NCBI GenBank assembly: GCA_921293015.1
Contig: OV121087.1
Coordinates: 36,687,235 to 36,751,234, forward strand
Origin: Phorcus lineatus
Lineage: Eukaryota; Mollusca; Gastropoda; Trochida; Trochidae
Direction: 5' to 3'
Length of the DNA: 64,000 nucleotides
Shown here piece after piece: positions 1 through 11,177 of the stretch. The notes below the pieces were generated by a model. That model was not told where the DNA came from, made no database searches, and was given only the letters and a program-made list of their open reading frames with translations. Numbering within the stretch: the first letter of the stretch is position 1; every line of letters begins with the position of its first letter. The translations under genes were made by a program, and so were the position numbers.

Positions 1-1855
1 CAAGGATTTTTATAATAAAGGGTTGAGAAACTCGATCAAAGGCCTTTTCTTGATCAATTGATATTATATAAGCTTCATCCAAATCATCAGACAATTCAAT
101 GACATCTCTTAAAGAATGAATATTGTCAGCAATATCACGTCCAGGAATGCCACAAGTTTGATCAGAGGAGATGATTGTTTCCATAACATGCTTCAAACGT
201 GAAGCGAGGACTTTTGAAATTAATTTGCAGTCAACATTTAAAAGGGAAATAGGTCTAAAGTTTTTTATGTCCTTTCTGTCTCCTCTCTTTTTATAAAATA
301 AGCTGATTACACCCTTTTTCATTGAACGTGATAATTGCTGCTCAACAAAAACATTATCAATAATATGAATAAAAATAGGTTTTAAAATGTCCCAAAAATG
401 TACATAAAATTCGACAGTGAGTCCGTCATTACCTGGACTTTTACGACGCTTCATTGCGTGCAGAGCTGTTGTAAGCTCGTCTTCACTGATGTTATTATCT
501 AGCACTGTCTTATCTTCCTCTGAGAGGACATCTTGTAATAAAAGTAATAATTCATTTTGCTTATTGATATCTAAATCTTCTGCTTTATACAAATCGGAAT
601 AAAATTTGAAGGCGTGATCTAAAATATCTTCAGTTTTATTTGTAATTCCTTTATCTGTGATAAGTTCTTTAATACAATTTGATTCTTGTTTCGCCTTTTC
701 TAAATTCAAAAAGAAGGAAGTATGCTTATCTGATTCTAGAGCCCATTGAGCTTTAGATCTTAAGATTGCACCATCACATCTGCTTTTTTCAAAAATTTCT
801 AATTCAGCTTCCAAATTTTTAATGAGGGATATATCTCGTGATGGATTTTTGGAAAGTTTATCATATTCTAATCTTAACCTACGCTGTAAATCAAAGTGCT
901 GTGCTTTTTCTGCTTTTCTCTTTTTGCACGAGAAATAAATACTAGATTTTTTAAGTTTATATTTTAAGTTGTCCCACCACACAAGTGGTTCAGATAAATA
1001 CAATGGGCATGATATACTGTCATTGATTAAATCTTTGATGATATTTGAATATACAGGATCCGACAGGATTTGATTGTTTATGACCCACATGCCAGGTCCA
1101 CGTTCTACTTTAGAAAAATCAAATTTCACAAAATTGATGGAGTGATCACTTATGGAAGAATATTGAATATATGCATGTGTAGCAAACGGAATTAGAGATT
1201 TTGAAATTAAAGATAGGTCAATTCGACTTTGTTTAATCACTCCATTTACGATTTGCTTTCTTGTAAATTCCCTCCTGTCTGGATTTCTGTATCTCCAAAT
1301 ATCACATAAGTTATAGTCATCCACAATTTTACAAAGTTTGTGACTACTTCTTGAATTAAAAGTTTTAATATTTACATTCTTATCGAGGAAAACGTCAAGT
1401 AATTCATTATAATCTCCAGGAGCAATAATATGATCCCCAGTAAGGTAAGTTATAAATTCATTATAAAAATCGATTCTATCCAGAGTGATATTTGGAGCAT
1501 AAACATTAATACATGAGAAAAATTCATTTTCAATAGTAAATGATACTTTCAACAATCGTCCATTACTATCACATTTTTCAAAATGAGTTTCATATTGAAA
1601 AGATGGTGAAAATAAGATAGCAATACCTTTTCTTTTTTCTTCAGAACAATTGTTGAAAAATATCTTACCGGGCCATTTGTGTGAATACTGGTTGATAAAG
1701 TCATCGTTCCAAAATGTTTCCTGAAGGAAAATAATGTCGGCACGAGAGTCCTTTGCCTTTTCAAAAACACAATCCATCTTTGATATGTCTCTTAGTCCAT
1801 TGACGTTCCAGGATAAGATTAACATGAGAAGAAGAAAGTTAACACTTGTATCCAT
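1..1855 (-). CDS. LINE ORF2, APE endonuclease plus reverse transcriptase (partial)
   Basis: Open for 618 codons from the ATG at 1855 to the window edge, so the C-terminal part is missing. The N-terminal apurinic/apyrimidinic-type endonuclease shows its motif series in order: LSWNVNGLRD, FLQETFW (catalytic Glu), VYAPN, APGDYNELLD (catalytic Asp/Asn; GDYN replaces the commoner GDFN), SRIDLSLIS and SDHSINFV (catalytic Asp-His). The reverse transcriptase begins with KSPGNDGLTVEFY, then KNFRPISLLNVDCKLISKVL and motif A, ISIDQEKAFDRV. The catalytic ADD box lies beyond the edge. This enzyme would nick target DNA and copy the element RNA in place. ORF1 stop and ORF2 start overlap as TGATG, suggesting coupled termination-reinitiation. 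Confidence 0.92.
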   Translation of the reverse strand, partial: MDTSVNFLLLMLILSWNVNGLRDISKMDCVFEKAKDSRADIIFLQETFWNDDFINQYSHKWPGKIFFNNCSEEKRKGIAILFSPSFQYETHFEKCDSNGRLLKVSFTIENEFFSCINVYAPNITLDRIDFYNEFITYLTGDHIIAPGDYNELLDVFLDKNVNIKTFNSRSSHKLCKIVDDYNLCDIWRYRNPDRREFTRKQIVNGVIKQSRIDLSLISKSLIPFATHAYIQYSSISDHSINFVKFDFSKVERGPGMWVINNQILSDPVYSNIIKDLINDSISCPLYLSEPLVWWDNLKYKLKKSSIYFSCKKRKAEKAQHFDLQRRLRLEYDKLSKNPSRDISLIKNLEAELEIFEKSRCDGAILRSKAQWALESDKHTSFFLNLEKAKQESNCIKELITDKGITNKTEDILDHAFKFYSDLYKAEDLDINKQNELLLLLQDVLSEEDKTVLDNNISEDELTTALHAMKRRKSPGNDGLTVEFYVHFWDILKPIFIHIIDNVFVEQQLSRSMKKGVISLFYKKRGDRKDIKNFRPISLLNVDCKLISKVLASRLKHVMETIISSDQTCGIPGRDIADNIHSLRDVIELSDDLDEAYIISIDQEKAFDRVSQPFIIKIL

Positions 1856-2979
1856 CACTTAAATAAAAGGTTATCAGCAATGTCTCTCTTCACATTAGCT
1901 CTTTCTTCTTTCTTCTTCTTCAGTTCAGATTTTCTTGTCTCTCTGAGCTTATTCTTTAGCTTGTTTTTCAGTAGCACTGTTTCTGACAGCTTAGTCTGCC
2001 GTCTCCTGGACCCCTTGCTGTGAACAGTTGACCACCCATGAGCAGTGTTATTTTCTTCTCTTTTGAACGTCTCCTCTTGTGTCATAGGCCCGATGAAAGA
2101 CGCAACTGATTCCTTCTCCTCGTGCAGCTCGGGTTCGTCACACTTTCTATCTTCACTTTCCTCGTGTTCGTCGTCTGAGTGTGTATCAGTGTCATCACTT
2201 AAGTGTTCATCACGCATTTCTTGTTCATCGTGCACAGGTTTTGAAGCATTCAGAGGAGGAAAGTCGGCCTTGTATTCGTTCCATGCATTTTGAAAATCTT
2301 CTTCCTTAGATTCGTGATAATCACAGTCACAATTTTCCTCGAATTCCCCACATTCCTCACATTTCATCCCTTTACAATCTTTTGCCATGTGTCCTAACTC
2401 CTGACACTTGAAGCACTTGGTATTAGGGCAGTTCTTTACTTCATGGTCAGTCTCCCCGCACTTAAAGCAAACCTTCACTTGGTTATTGTGAATAACCCTG
2501 AAGTACTTGCGTCCTTCACACGTTACAAACCCAACAGAATATGGTAACGACTTGAGGTTCTCAGGGAATTTAACACGCACATATCTGGTACCATCTGATA
2601 CATCTGTGCCCTTAAACATCCGATGTTTGATGGGACTTTCAAGTGTAACGCCCTTGGATAACAAAAACCTCTCAATCTCCATGTCTTCTATGTAGGGTGG
2701 CAAGTGCATAAATGAAACTACAACAGTTTCCGATACCAGAAGTCTAGATCTTATTCTGCACTTCTCGATCTCAATCTCTTCGTTTTCCACTAGTGTCCTA
2801 GCTTCCTCCACACTCGGTAGAGTCACATCGTAACAATCACCACTCTTGGGAACAACCGCATATACATCTGACACAACTCGGAGTAAAGCATTTATCAGGA
2901 GCGTTCCCGTAACAATCTTACGATCTTCAACATTTACCTCAACTGTGCACTCTTTCTTGTACCTTCTCTTGTCCGCCAT
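1855..2979 (-). CDS. LINE ORF1 protein, CCHC zinc-knuckle nucleic-acid-binding
   Basis: A 374-residue ORF1 protein, expected to bind the element's RNA in a ribonucleoprotein particle. I chose the ATG at 2979 because AAGATGG is a strong eukaryotic start context; an in-frame ATG at 3027 would add 16 residues. After an N-terminal region of about 165 residues that may hold an RRM-like fold (inferred), there are two perfect CX2CX4HX4C knuckles, CFKCGETDHEVKNC and CFKCQELGHMAKDC, at roughly residues 170-206. A third, degenerate Cys cluster (CEECGEFEENC) follows. Next comes a long Asp/Glu-rich stretch (about residues 245-305) and a Lys/Arg-rich C-terminus that could act in RNA binding or nuclear entry. 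The stop codon overlaps the start of ORF2. No frameshift or internal stop was seen. Confidence 0.9.
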   Translation of the reverse strand: MADKRRYKKECTVEVNVEDRKIVTGTLLINALLRVVSDVYAVVPKSGDCYDVTLPSVEEARTLVENEEIEIEKCRIRSRLLVSETVVVSFMHLPPYIEDMEIERFLLSKGVTLESPIKHRMFKGTDVSDGTRYVRVKFPENLKSLPYSVGFVTCEGRKYFRVIHNNQVKVCFKCGETDHEVKNCPNTKCFKCQELGHMAKDCKGMKCEECGEFEENCDCDYHESKEEDFQNAWNEYKADFPPLNASKPVHDEQEMRDEHLSDDTDTHSDDEHEESEDRKCDEPELHEEKESVASFIGPMTQEETFKREENNTAHGWSTVHSKGSRRRQTKLSETVLLKNKLKNKLRETRKSELKKKKEERANVKRDIADNLLFK

Positions 2980-3214
2980 CTTGGTATTCTCGTTCAACAT
3001 GTCACAACACAGGTGAAAATCGCACACTAAGCTGCACTAAAGTGCAGATTTAGCAGAATACTTGATCACAAACGTATCACATCCTTCAGATAAGTAAAAT
3101 CCAGTTCATGAAATTACAATTCACAGTCAGAGTCAAAGTCGAAAATCGCAAGTTAGGAGAGCAGAAAAACACGTCCTCACTCAACGATCCACTAGGTGGC
3201 GCCTCACGTCTGCC
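2980..3214 (-). other. LINE 5' UTR
   Basis: Sequence between the array junction and the ORF1 start. It contains a perfect 7-bp hairpin, CTGCACT-AA-AGTGCAG, at 3032-3047 and a CTCF-like site at 3189-3203. LINE 5' UTRs normally carry the internal promoter; I see no specific promoter element other than these. Confidence 0.6.
3189..3203 (+). promoter_or_regulatory. CTCF core consensus match
   Basis: CCACTAGGTGGCGCC matches the published CTCF core CCASYAGRKGGCRSY at all 15 positions. It lies inside the LINE 5' UTR, 30 bp from the 3' end of the first tRNA gene, which is the boundary of the array. That it binds CTCF or insulates is inferred from sequence only. Confidence 0.5.
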
Positions 3215-3244
3215 ACTTTTACAAAAGTGTATGTAGCAGAGCGT

Positions 3245-3255
3245 GGTTTCGATCC
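3245..3255 (-). promoter_or_regulatory. Internal B box of tRNA-iMet (copy 1; repeated in every unit)
   Basis: GGATCGAAACC on the minus strand is the initiator form of the B box (general consensus GGTTCGANTCC). It overlaps the T loop that carries A54 and A60. The truncated copy 127 keeps this box but lacks the A box. Confidence 0.85.
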
Positions 3256-3287
3256 ACGGACCTCTGGGTTATGGGCCCAGCACGCTT

Positions 3288-3298
3288 CCACTGCGCCA
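3288..3298 (-). promoter_or_regulatory. Internal A box of tRNA-iMet (copy 1; repeated in every unit)
   Basis: TGGCGCAGTGG on the minus strand fits the eukaryotic A-box consensus TRGYNNARNGG bound by TFIIIC. It recurs at the same offset in all full-length copies except where variant copies are described. Confidence 0.85.
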
Positions 3299-3541
3299 CT
3301 CTGCTCCTCTCTTTCATTAGGCGCAAAACAAAGCCTAGACCATTAAAAATCAACTATTTCTCTTACAATGGGCAACTGCTTCCTTACTTAGTCCAAATTT
3401 CATTGAAGTTATTGTTCCCTTTATTCTTGTTGACTAATCATTTTCATTCAAGTCTTTTTTTGGCGAATTTGGATTATATACTTTGAGATAGGTTTTTGTC
3501 TGGCGAATTTCAAGACTAATTTCATGTTTGCAAAGATTGAA

Positions 3542-3557
3542 AAATACTTTTACAAAA
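3542..3557 (-). terminator. RNA polymerase III terminator, duplicated T-run (copy 2; repeated in every unit)
   Basis: Seven nucleotides after the tRNA 3' end (trailer CATACAC) the minus strand reads TTTT. A short hairpin, ACTTTT-GT-AAAAGT, contains this run, and a second run of five or six T follows. T4 or longer is the standard Pol III stop, so each unit has a primary and a back-up terminator. Copy 1 has only the first. Confidence 0.75.
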
Positions 3558-6500
3558 GTGTATGTAGCAGAGCGTGGTTTCGATCCACGGACCTCTGGGT
3601 TATGGGCCCAGCACGCTTCCACTGCGCCACTCTGCTCCTCTCTTTCATTAGGCGCAAAACAAAGCCTAGACCATTAAAAATCAACTATTTCTCTTACAAT
3701 GGGCAACTGCTTCCTTACTTAGTCCAAATTTCATTGAAGTTATTGTTCCCTTTATTCTTGTTGACTAATCATTTTCATTCAAGTCTTTTTTTGGCGAATT
3801 TGGATTATATACTTTGAGATAGGTTTTTGTCTGGCGAATTTCAAGACTAATTTCATGTTTGCAAAGATTAAAAAATACTTTTACAAAAGTGTATGTAGCA
3901 GAGCGTGGTTTCGATCCACGGACCTCTGGGTTATGGGCCCAGCACGCTTCCACTGCGCCACTCTGCTCCTCTCTTTCATTAGGTGCAAAACAAAGCCTAG
4001 ACCATTAAAAATCAACTATTTCTCTTACAATGGGCAACTGCTTCCTTACTTAGTCCAAATTTCATTGAAGTTATTGTTCCCTTTATTCTTGTTGACTAAT
4101 CATTTTCATTCAAGTCTTTTTTTGGCGAATTTGGATTATATACTTTGAGATAGGTTTTTGTCTGGCGAATTTCAAGACTAATTTCATGTTTGCAAAGATT
4201 AAAAAATACTTTTACAAAAGTGTATGTAGCAGAGCGTGGTTTCGATCCACGGACCTCTGGGTTATGGGCCCAGCACGCTTCCACTGCGCCACTCTGCTCC
4301 TCTCTTTCATTAGGCGCAAAACAAAGCCTAGACCATTAAAAATCAACTATTTCTCTTACAATGGGCAACTGCTTCCTTACTTAGTCCAAATTTCATTGAA
4401 GTTATTGTTCCCTTTATTCTTGTTGACTAATCATTTTCATTCAAGTCTTTTTTTGGCGAATTTGGATTATATACTTTGAGATAGGTTTTTGTCTGGCGAA
4501 TTTCAAGACTAATTTCATGTTTGCAAAGATTGAAAAATACTTTTACAAAAGTGTATGTAGCAGAGCGTGGTTTCGATCCACGGACCTCTGGGTTATGGGC
4601 CCAGCACGCTTCCACTGCGCCACTCTGCTCCTCTCTTTCATTAGGCGCAAAACAAAGCCTAGACCATTAAAAATCAACTATTTCTCTTACAATGGGCAAC
4701 TGCTTCCTTACTTAGTCCAAATTTCATTGAAGTTATTGTTCCCTTTATTCTTGTTGACTAATCATTTTCATTCAAGTCTTTTTTTGGCGAATTTGGATTA
4801 TATACTTTGAGATAGGTTTTTGTCTGGCGAATTTCAAGACTAATTTCATGTTTGCAAAGATTAAAAAATACTTTTACAAAAGTGTATGTAGCAGAGCGTG
4901 GTTTCGATCCACGGACCTCTGGGTTATGGGCCCAGCACGCTTCCACTGCGCCACTCTGCTCCTCTCTTTCATTAGGTGCAAAACAAAGCCTAGACCATTA
5001 AAAATCAACTATTTCTCTTACAATGGGCAACTGCTTCCTTACTTAGTCCAAATTTCATTGAAGTTATTGTTCCCTTTATTCTTGTTGACTAATCATTTTC
5101 ATTCAAGTCTTTTTTTGGCGAATTTGGATTATATACTTTGAGATAGGTTTTTGTCTGGCGAATTTCAAGACTAATTTCATGTTTGCAAAGATTAAAAAAT
5201 ACTTTTACAAAAGTGTATGTAGCAGAGCGTGGTTTCGATCCACGGACCTCTGGGTTATGGGCCCAGCACGCTTCCACTGCGCCACTCTGCTCCTCTCTTT
5301 CATTAGGCGCAAAACAAAGCCTAGACCATTAAAAATCAACTATTTCTCTTACAATGGGCAACTGCTTCCTTACTTAGTCCAAATTTCATTGAAGTTATTG
5401 TTCCCTTTATTCTTGTTGACTAATCATTTTCATTCAAGTCTTTTTTTGGCGAATTTGGATTATATACTTTGAGATAGGTTTTTGTCTGGCGAATTTCAAG
5501 ACTAATTTCATGTTTGCAAAGATTAAAAAATACTTTTACAAAAGTGTATGTAGCAGAGCGTGGTTTCGATCCACGGACCTCTGGGTTATGGGCCCAGCAC
5601 GCTTCCACTGCGCCACTCTGCTCCTCTCTTTCATTAGGCGCAAAACAAAGCCTAGACCATTAAAAATCAACTATTTCTCTTACAATGGGCAACTGCTTCC
5701 TTACTTAGTCCAAATTTCATTGAAGTTATTGTTCCCTTTATTCTTGTTGACTAATCATTTTCATTCAAGTCTTTTTTTGGCGAATTTGGATTATATACTT
5801 TGAGATAGGTTTTTGTCTGGCGAATTTCAAGACTAATTTCATGTTTGCAAAGATTAAAAAATACTTTTACAAAAGTGTATGTAGCAGAGCGTGGTTTCGA
5901 TCCACGGACCTCTGGGTTATGGGCCCAGCACGCTTCCACTGCGCCACTCTGCTCCTCTCTTTCATTAGGCGCAAAACAAAGCCTAGACCATTAAAAATCA
6001 ACTATTTCTCTTACAATGGGCAACTGTTTCTTTACTTAGTCCAAATTTCATTGAAGTTATTGTTCCCTTTATTCTTGTTGACTAATCATTTTCATTCAAG
6101 TCTTTTTTTGGCGAATTTGGATTATATACTTTGAGATAGGTTTTTGTCTGGCGAATTTCAAGACTAATTTCATGTTTGCAAAGATTAAAAAATACTTTTA
6201 CAAAAGTGTATGTAGCAGAGCGTGGTTTCGATCCACGGACCTCTGGGTTATGGGCCCAGCACGCTTCCACTGCGCCACTCTGCTCCTCTCTTTCATTAGG
6301 CGCAAAACAAAGCCTAGACCATTAAAAATCAACTATTTCTCTTACAATGGGCAACTGCTTCCTTACTTAGTCCAAATTTCATTGAAGTTATTGTTCCCTT
6401 TATTCTTGTTGACTAATCATTTTCATTCAAGTCTTTTTTTGGCGAATTTGGATTATATACTTTGAGATAGGTTTTTGTCTGGCGAATTTCAAGACTAATT

Positions 6501-9500
6501 TCATGTTTGCAAAGATTAAAAAATACTTTTACAAAAGTGTATGTAGCAGAGCGTGGTTTCGATCCACGGACCTCTGGGTTATGGGCCCAGCACGCTTCCA
6601 CTGCGCCACTCTGCTCCTCTCTTTCATTAGGTGCAAAACAAAGCCTAGACCATTAAAAATCAACTATTTCTCTTACAATGGGCAACTGCTTCCTTACTTA
6701 GTCCAAATTTCATTGAAGTTATTGTTCCCTTTATTCTTGTTGACTAATCATTTTCATTCAAGTCTTTTTTTGGCGAATTTGGATTATATACTTTGAGATA
6801 GGTTTTTGTCTGGCGAATTTCAAGACTAATTTCATGTTTGCAAAGATTAAAAAATACTTTTACAAAAGTGTATGTAGCAGAGCGTGGTTTCGATCCACGG
6901 ACCTCTGGGTTATGGGCCCAGCACGCTTCCACTGCGCCACTCTGCTCCTCTCTTTCATTAGGCGCAAAACAAAGCCTAGACCATTAAAAATCAACTATTT
7001 CTCTTACAATGGGCAACTGCTTCCTTACTTAGTCCAAATTTCATTGAAGTTATTGTTCCCTTTATTCTTGTTGACTAATCATTTTCATTCAAGTCTTTTT
7101 TTGGCGAATTTGGATTATATACTTTGAGATAGGTTTTTGTCTGGCGAATTTCAAGACTAATTTCATGTTTGCAAAGATTGAAAAATACTTTTACAAAAGT
7201 GTATGTAGCAGAGCGTGGTTTCGATCCACGGACCTCTGGGTTATGGGCCCAGCACGCTTCCACTGCGCCACTCTGCTCCTCTCTTTCATTAGGCGCAAAA
7301 CAAAGCCTAGACCATTAAAAATCAACTATTTCTCTTACAATGGGCAACTGCTTCCTTACTTAGTCCAAATTTCATTGAAGTTATTGTTCCCTTTATTCTT
7401 GTTGACTAATCATTTTCATTCAAGTCTTTTTTTGGCGAATTTGGATTATATACTTTGAGATAGGTTTTTGTCTGGCGAATTTCAAGACTAATTTCATGTT
7501 TGCAAAGATTAAAAAATACTTTTACAAAAGTGTATGTAGCAGAGCGTGGTTTCGATCCACGGACCTCTGGGTTATGGGCCCAGCACGCTTCCACTGCGCC
7601 ACTCTGCTCCTCTCTTTCATTAGGTGCAAAACAAAGCCTAGACCATTAAAAATCAACTATTTCTCTTACAATGGGCAACTGCTTCCTTACTTAGTCCAAA
7701 TTTCATTGAAGTTATTGTTCCCTTTATTCTTGTTGACTAATCATTTTCATTCAAGTCTTTTTTTGGCGAATTTGGATTATATACTTTGAGATAGGTTTTT
7801 GTCTGGCGAATTTCAAGACTAATTTCATGTTTGCAAAGATTAAAAAATACTTTTACAAAAGTGTATGTAGCAGAGCGTGGTTTCGATCCACGGACCTCTG
7901 GGTTATGGGCCCAGCACGCTTCCACTGCGCCACTCTGCTCCTCTCTTTCATTAGGCGCAAAACAAAGCCTAGACCATTAAAAATCAACTATTTCTCTTAC
8001 AATGGGCAACTGCTTCCTTACTTAGTCCAAATTTCATTGAAGTTATTGTTCCCTTTATTCTTGTTGACTAATCATTTTCATTCAAGTCTTTTTTTGGCGA
8101 ATTTGGATTATATACTTTGAGATAGGTTTTTGTCTGGCGAATTTCAAGACTAATTTCATGTTTGCAAAGATTAAAAAATACTTTTACAAAAGTGTATGTA
8201 GCAGAGCGTGGTTTCGATCCACGGACCTCTGGGTTATGGGCCCAGCACGCTTCCACTGCGCCACTCTGCTCCTCTCTTTCATTAGGCGCAAAACAAAGCC
8301 TAGACCATTAAAAATCAACTATTTCTCTTACAATGGGCAACTGCTTCCTTACTTAGTCCAAATTTCATTGAAGTTATTGTTCCCTTTATTCTTGTTGACT
8401 AATCATTTTCATTCAAGTCTTTTTTTGGCGAATTTGGATTATATACTTTGAGATAGGTTTTTGTCTGGCGAATTTCAAGACTAATTTCATGTTTGCAAAG
8501 ATTAAAAAATACTTTTACAAAAGTGTATGTAGCAGAGCGTGGTTTCGATCCACGGACCTCTGGGTTATGGGCCCAGCACGCTTCCACTGCGCCACTCTGC
8601 TCCTCTCTTTCATTAGGCGCAAAACAAAGCCTAGACCATTAAAAATCAACTATTTCTCTTACAATGGGCAACTGTTTCTTTACTTAGTCCAAATTTCATT
8701 GAAGTTATTGTTCCCTTTATTCTTGTTGACTAATCATTTTCATTCAAGTCTTTTTTTGGCGAATTTGGATTATATACTTTGAGATAGGTTTTTGTCTGGC
8801 GAATTTCAAGACTAATTTCATGTTTGCAAAGATTAAAAAATACTTTTACAAAAGTGTATGTAGCAGAGCGTGGTTTCGATCCACGGACCTCTGGGTTATG
8901 GGCCCAGCACGCTTCCACTGCGCCACTCTGCTCCTCTCTTTCATTAGGCGCAAAACAAAGCCTAGACCATTAAAAATCAACTATTTCTCTTACAATGGGC
9001 AACTGCTTCCTTACTTAGTCCAAATTTCATTGAAGTTATTGTTCCCTTTATTCTTGTTGACTAATCATTTTCATTCAAGTCTTTTTTTGGCGAATTTGGA
9101 TTATATACTTTGAGATAGGTTTTTGTCTGGCGAATTTCAAGACTAATTTCATGTTTGCAAAGATTGAAAAATACTTTTACAAAAGTGTATGTAGCAGAGC
9201 GTGGTTTCGATCCACGGACCTCTGGGTTATGGGCCCAGCACGCTTCCACTGCGCCACTCTGCTCCTCTCTTTCATTAGGCGCAAAACAAAGCCTAGACCA
9301 TTAAAAATCAACTATTTCTCTTACAATGGGCAACTGCTTCCTTACTTAGTCCAAATTTCATTGAAGTTATTGTTCCCTTTATTCTTGTTGACTAATCATT
9401 TTCATTCAAGTCTTTTTTTGGCGAATTTGGATTATATACTTTGAGATAGGTTTTTGTCTGGCGAATTTCAAGACTAATTTCATGTTTGCAAAGATTAAAA

Positions 9501-11177
9501 AATACTTTTACAAAAGTGTATGTAGCAGAGCGTGGTTTCGATCCACGGACCTCTGGGTTATGGGCCCAGCACGCTTCCACTGCGCCACTCTGCTCCTCTC
9601 TTTCATTAGGTGCAAAACAAAGCCTAGACCATTAAAAATCAACTATTTCTCTTACAATGGGCAACTGCTTCCTTACTTAGTCCAAATTTCATTGAAGTTA
9701 TTGTTCCCTTTATTCTTGTTGACTAATCATTTTCATTCAAGTCTTTTTTTGGCGAATTTGGATTATATACTTTGAGATAGGTTTTTGTCTGGCGAATTTC
9801 AAGACTAATTTCATGTTTGCAAAGATTAAAAAATACTTTTACAAAAGTGTATGTAGCAGAGCGTGGTTTCGATCCACGGACCTCTGGGTTATGGGCCCAG
9901 CACGCTTCCACTGCGCCACTCTGCTCCTCTCTTTCATTAGGCGCAAAACAAAGCCTAGACCATTAAAAATCAACTATTTCTCTTACAATGGGCAACTGCT
10001 TCCTTACTTAGTCCAAATTTCATTGAAGTTATTGTTCCCTTTATTCTTGTTGACTAATCATTTTCATTCAAGTCTTTTTTTGGCGAATTTGGATTATATA
10101 CTTTGAGATAGGTTTTTGTCTGGCGAATTTCAAGACTAATTTCATGTTTGCAAAGATTAAAAAATACTTTTACAAAAGTGTATGTAGCAGAGCGTGGTTT
10201 CGATCCACGGACCTCTGGGTTATGGGCCCAGCACGCTTCCACTGCGCCACTCTGCTCCTCTCTTTCATTAGGTGCAAAACAAAGCCTAGACCATTAAAAA
10301 TCAACTATTTCTCTTACAATGGGCAACTGCTTCCTTACTTAGTCCAAATTTCATTGAAGTTATTGTTCCCTTTATTCTTGTTGACTAATCATTTTCATTC
10401 AAGTCTTTTTTTGGCGAATTTGGATTATATACTTTGAGATAGGTTTTTGTCTGGCGAATTTCAAGACTAATTTCATGTTTGCAAAGATTAAAAAATACTT
10501 TTACAAAAGTGTATGTAGCAGAGCGTGGTTTCGATCCACGGACCTCTGGGTTATGGGCCCAGCACGCTTCCACTGCGCCACTCTGCTCCTCTCTTTCATT
10601 AGGTGCAAAACAAAGCCTAGACCATTAAAAATCAACTATTTCTCTTACAATGGGCAACTGCTTCCTTACTTAGTCCAAATTTCATTGAAGTTATTGTTCC
10701 CTTTATTCTTGTTGACTAATCATTTTCATTCAAGTCTTTTTTTGGCGAATTTGGATTATATACTTTGAGATAGGTTTTTGTCTGGCGAATTTCAAGACTA
10801 ATTTCATGTTTGCAAAGATTAAAAAATACTTTTACAAAAGTGTATGTAGCAGAGCGTGGTTTCGATCCACGGACCTCTGGGTTATGGGCCCAGCACGCTT
10901 CCACTGCGCCACTCTGCTCCTCTCTTTCATAAGGCGCAAAACAAAGCCTAGACCATTAAAAATCAACTATTTCTCTTACAATGGGCAACTGCTTCCTTAC
11001 TTAGTCCAAATTTCATTGAAGTTATTGTTCCCTTTATTCTTGTTGACTAATCATTTTCATTCAAGTCTTTTTTTGGCGAATTTGGATTATATACTTTGAG
11101 ATAGGTTTTTGTCTGGCGAATTTCAAGACTAATTTCATGTTTGCAAAGATTAAAAAATACTTTTACAAAAGTGTATG

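Larger units (their letters stand above)
1..3214 (-). mobile_element. Non-LTR retrotransposon (LINE, Tx1/L1-like), 5' part
   Basis: This is the 5' portion of a LINE read on the minus strand: a 5' UTR of about 235 nt, ORF1 with zinc knuckles, then ORF2 with an APE-type endonuclease followed by the first reverse transcriptase motifs. The element leaves the window at position 1, so its 3' end and any target-site duplication cannot be seen. Both visible frames are open and intact, which suggests a young copy. Its 5' end joins the tRNA array at about 3214/3215, in the 3' trailer of the first tRNA gene. The organisation (CCHC ORF1 plus APE endonuclease ORF2) fits the L1/Tx1 group; the exact clade is inferred. 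Confidence 0.9.
3234..3305 (-). tRNA. Initiator tRNA-Met (CAU), array copy 1
   Basis: A 72-nt intronless initiator tRNA that delivers methionine to start codons through eIF2. Read on the minus strand, the acceptor stem is AGCAGAG/CTCTGCT with the initiator-specific A1:U72 pair. The D stem is GCGC/GCGT. The anticodon arm is CTGGG-CCCATAA-CCCAG, with anticodon CAT, C33 and the three consecutive G:C pairs typical of initiators. The T arm is CGTGG-ATCGAAA-CCACG with A54 and A60 in place of T54 and C60. It resembles known animal initiators apart from the T-stem pairs. CCA is not encoded, as expected in eukaryotes. This copy keeps the first T4 terminator (3223-3226) but has lost the second T-run because the LINE begins at 3214. 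Confidence 0.98.

Noticed and set aside
1549..1770. 73-codon minus-strand open frame
   Set aside because: It is an out-of-frame shadow of the ORF2 endonuclease domain.
2045..2293. Ser/Cys-rich plus-strand open frame
   Set aside because: It is antisense to the acidic part of LINE ORF1, whose domains are clear.
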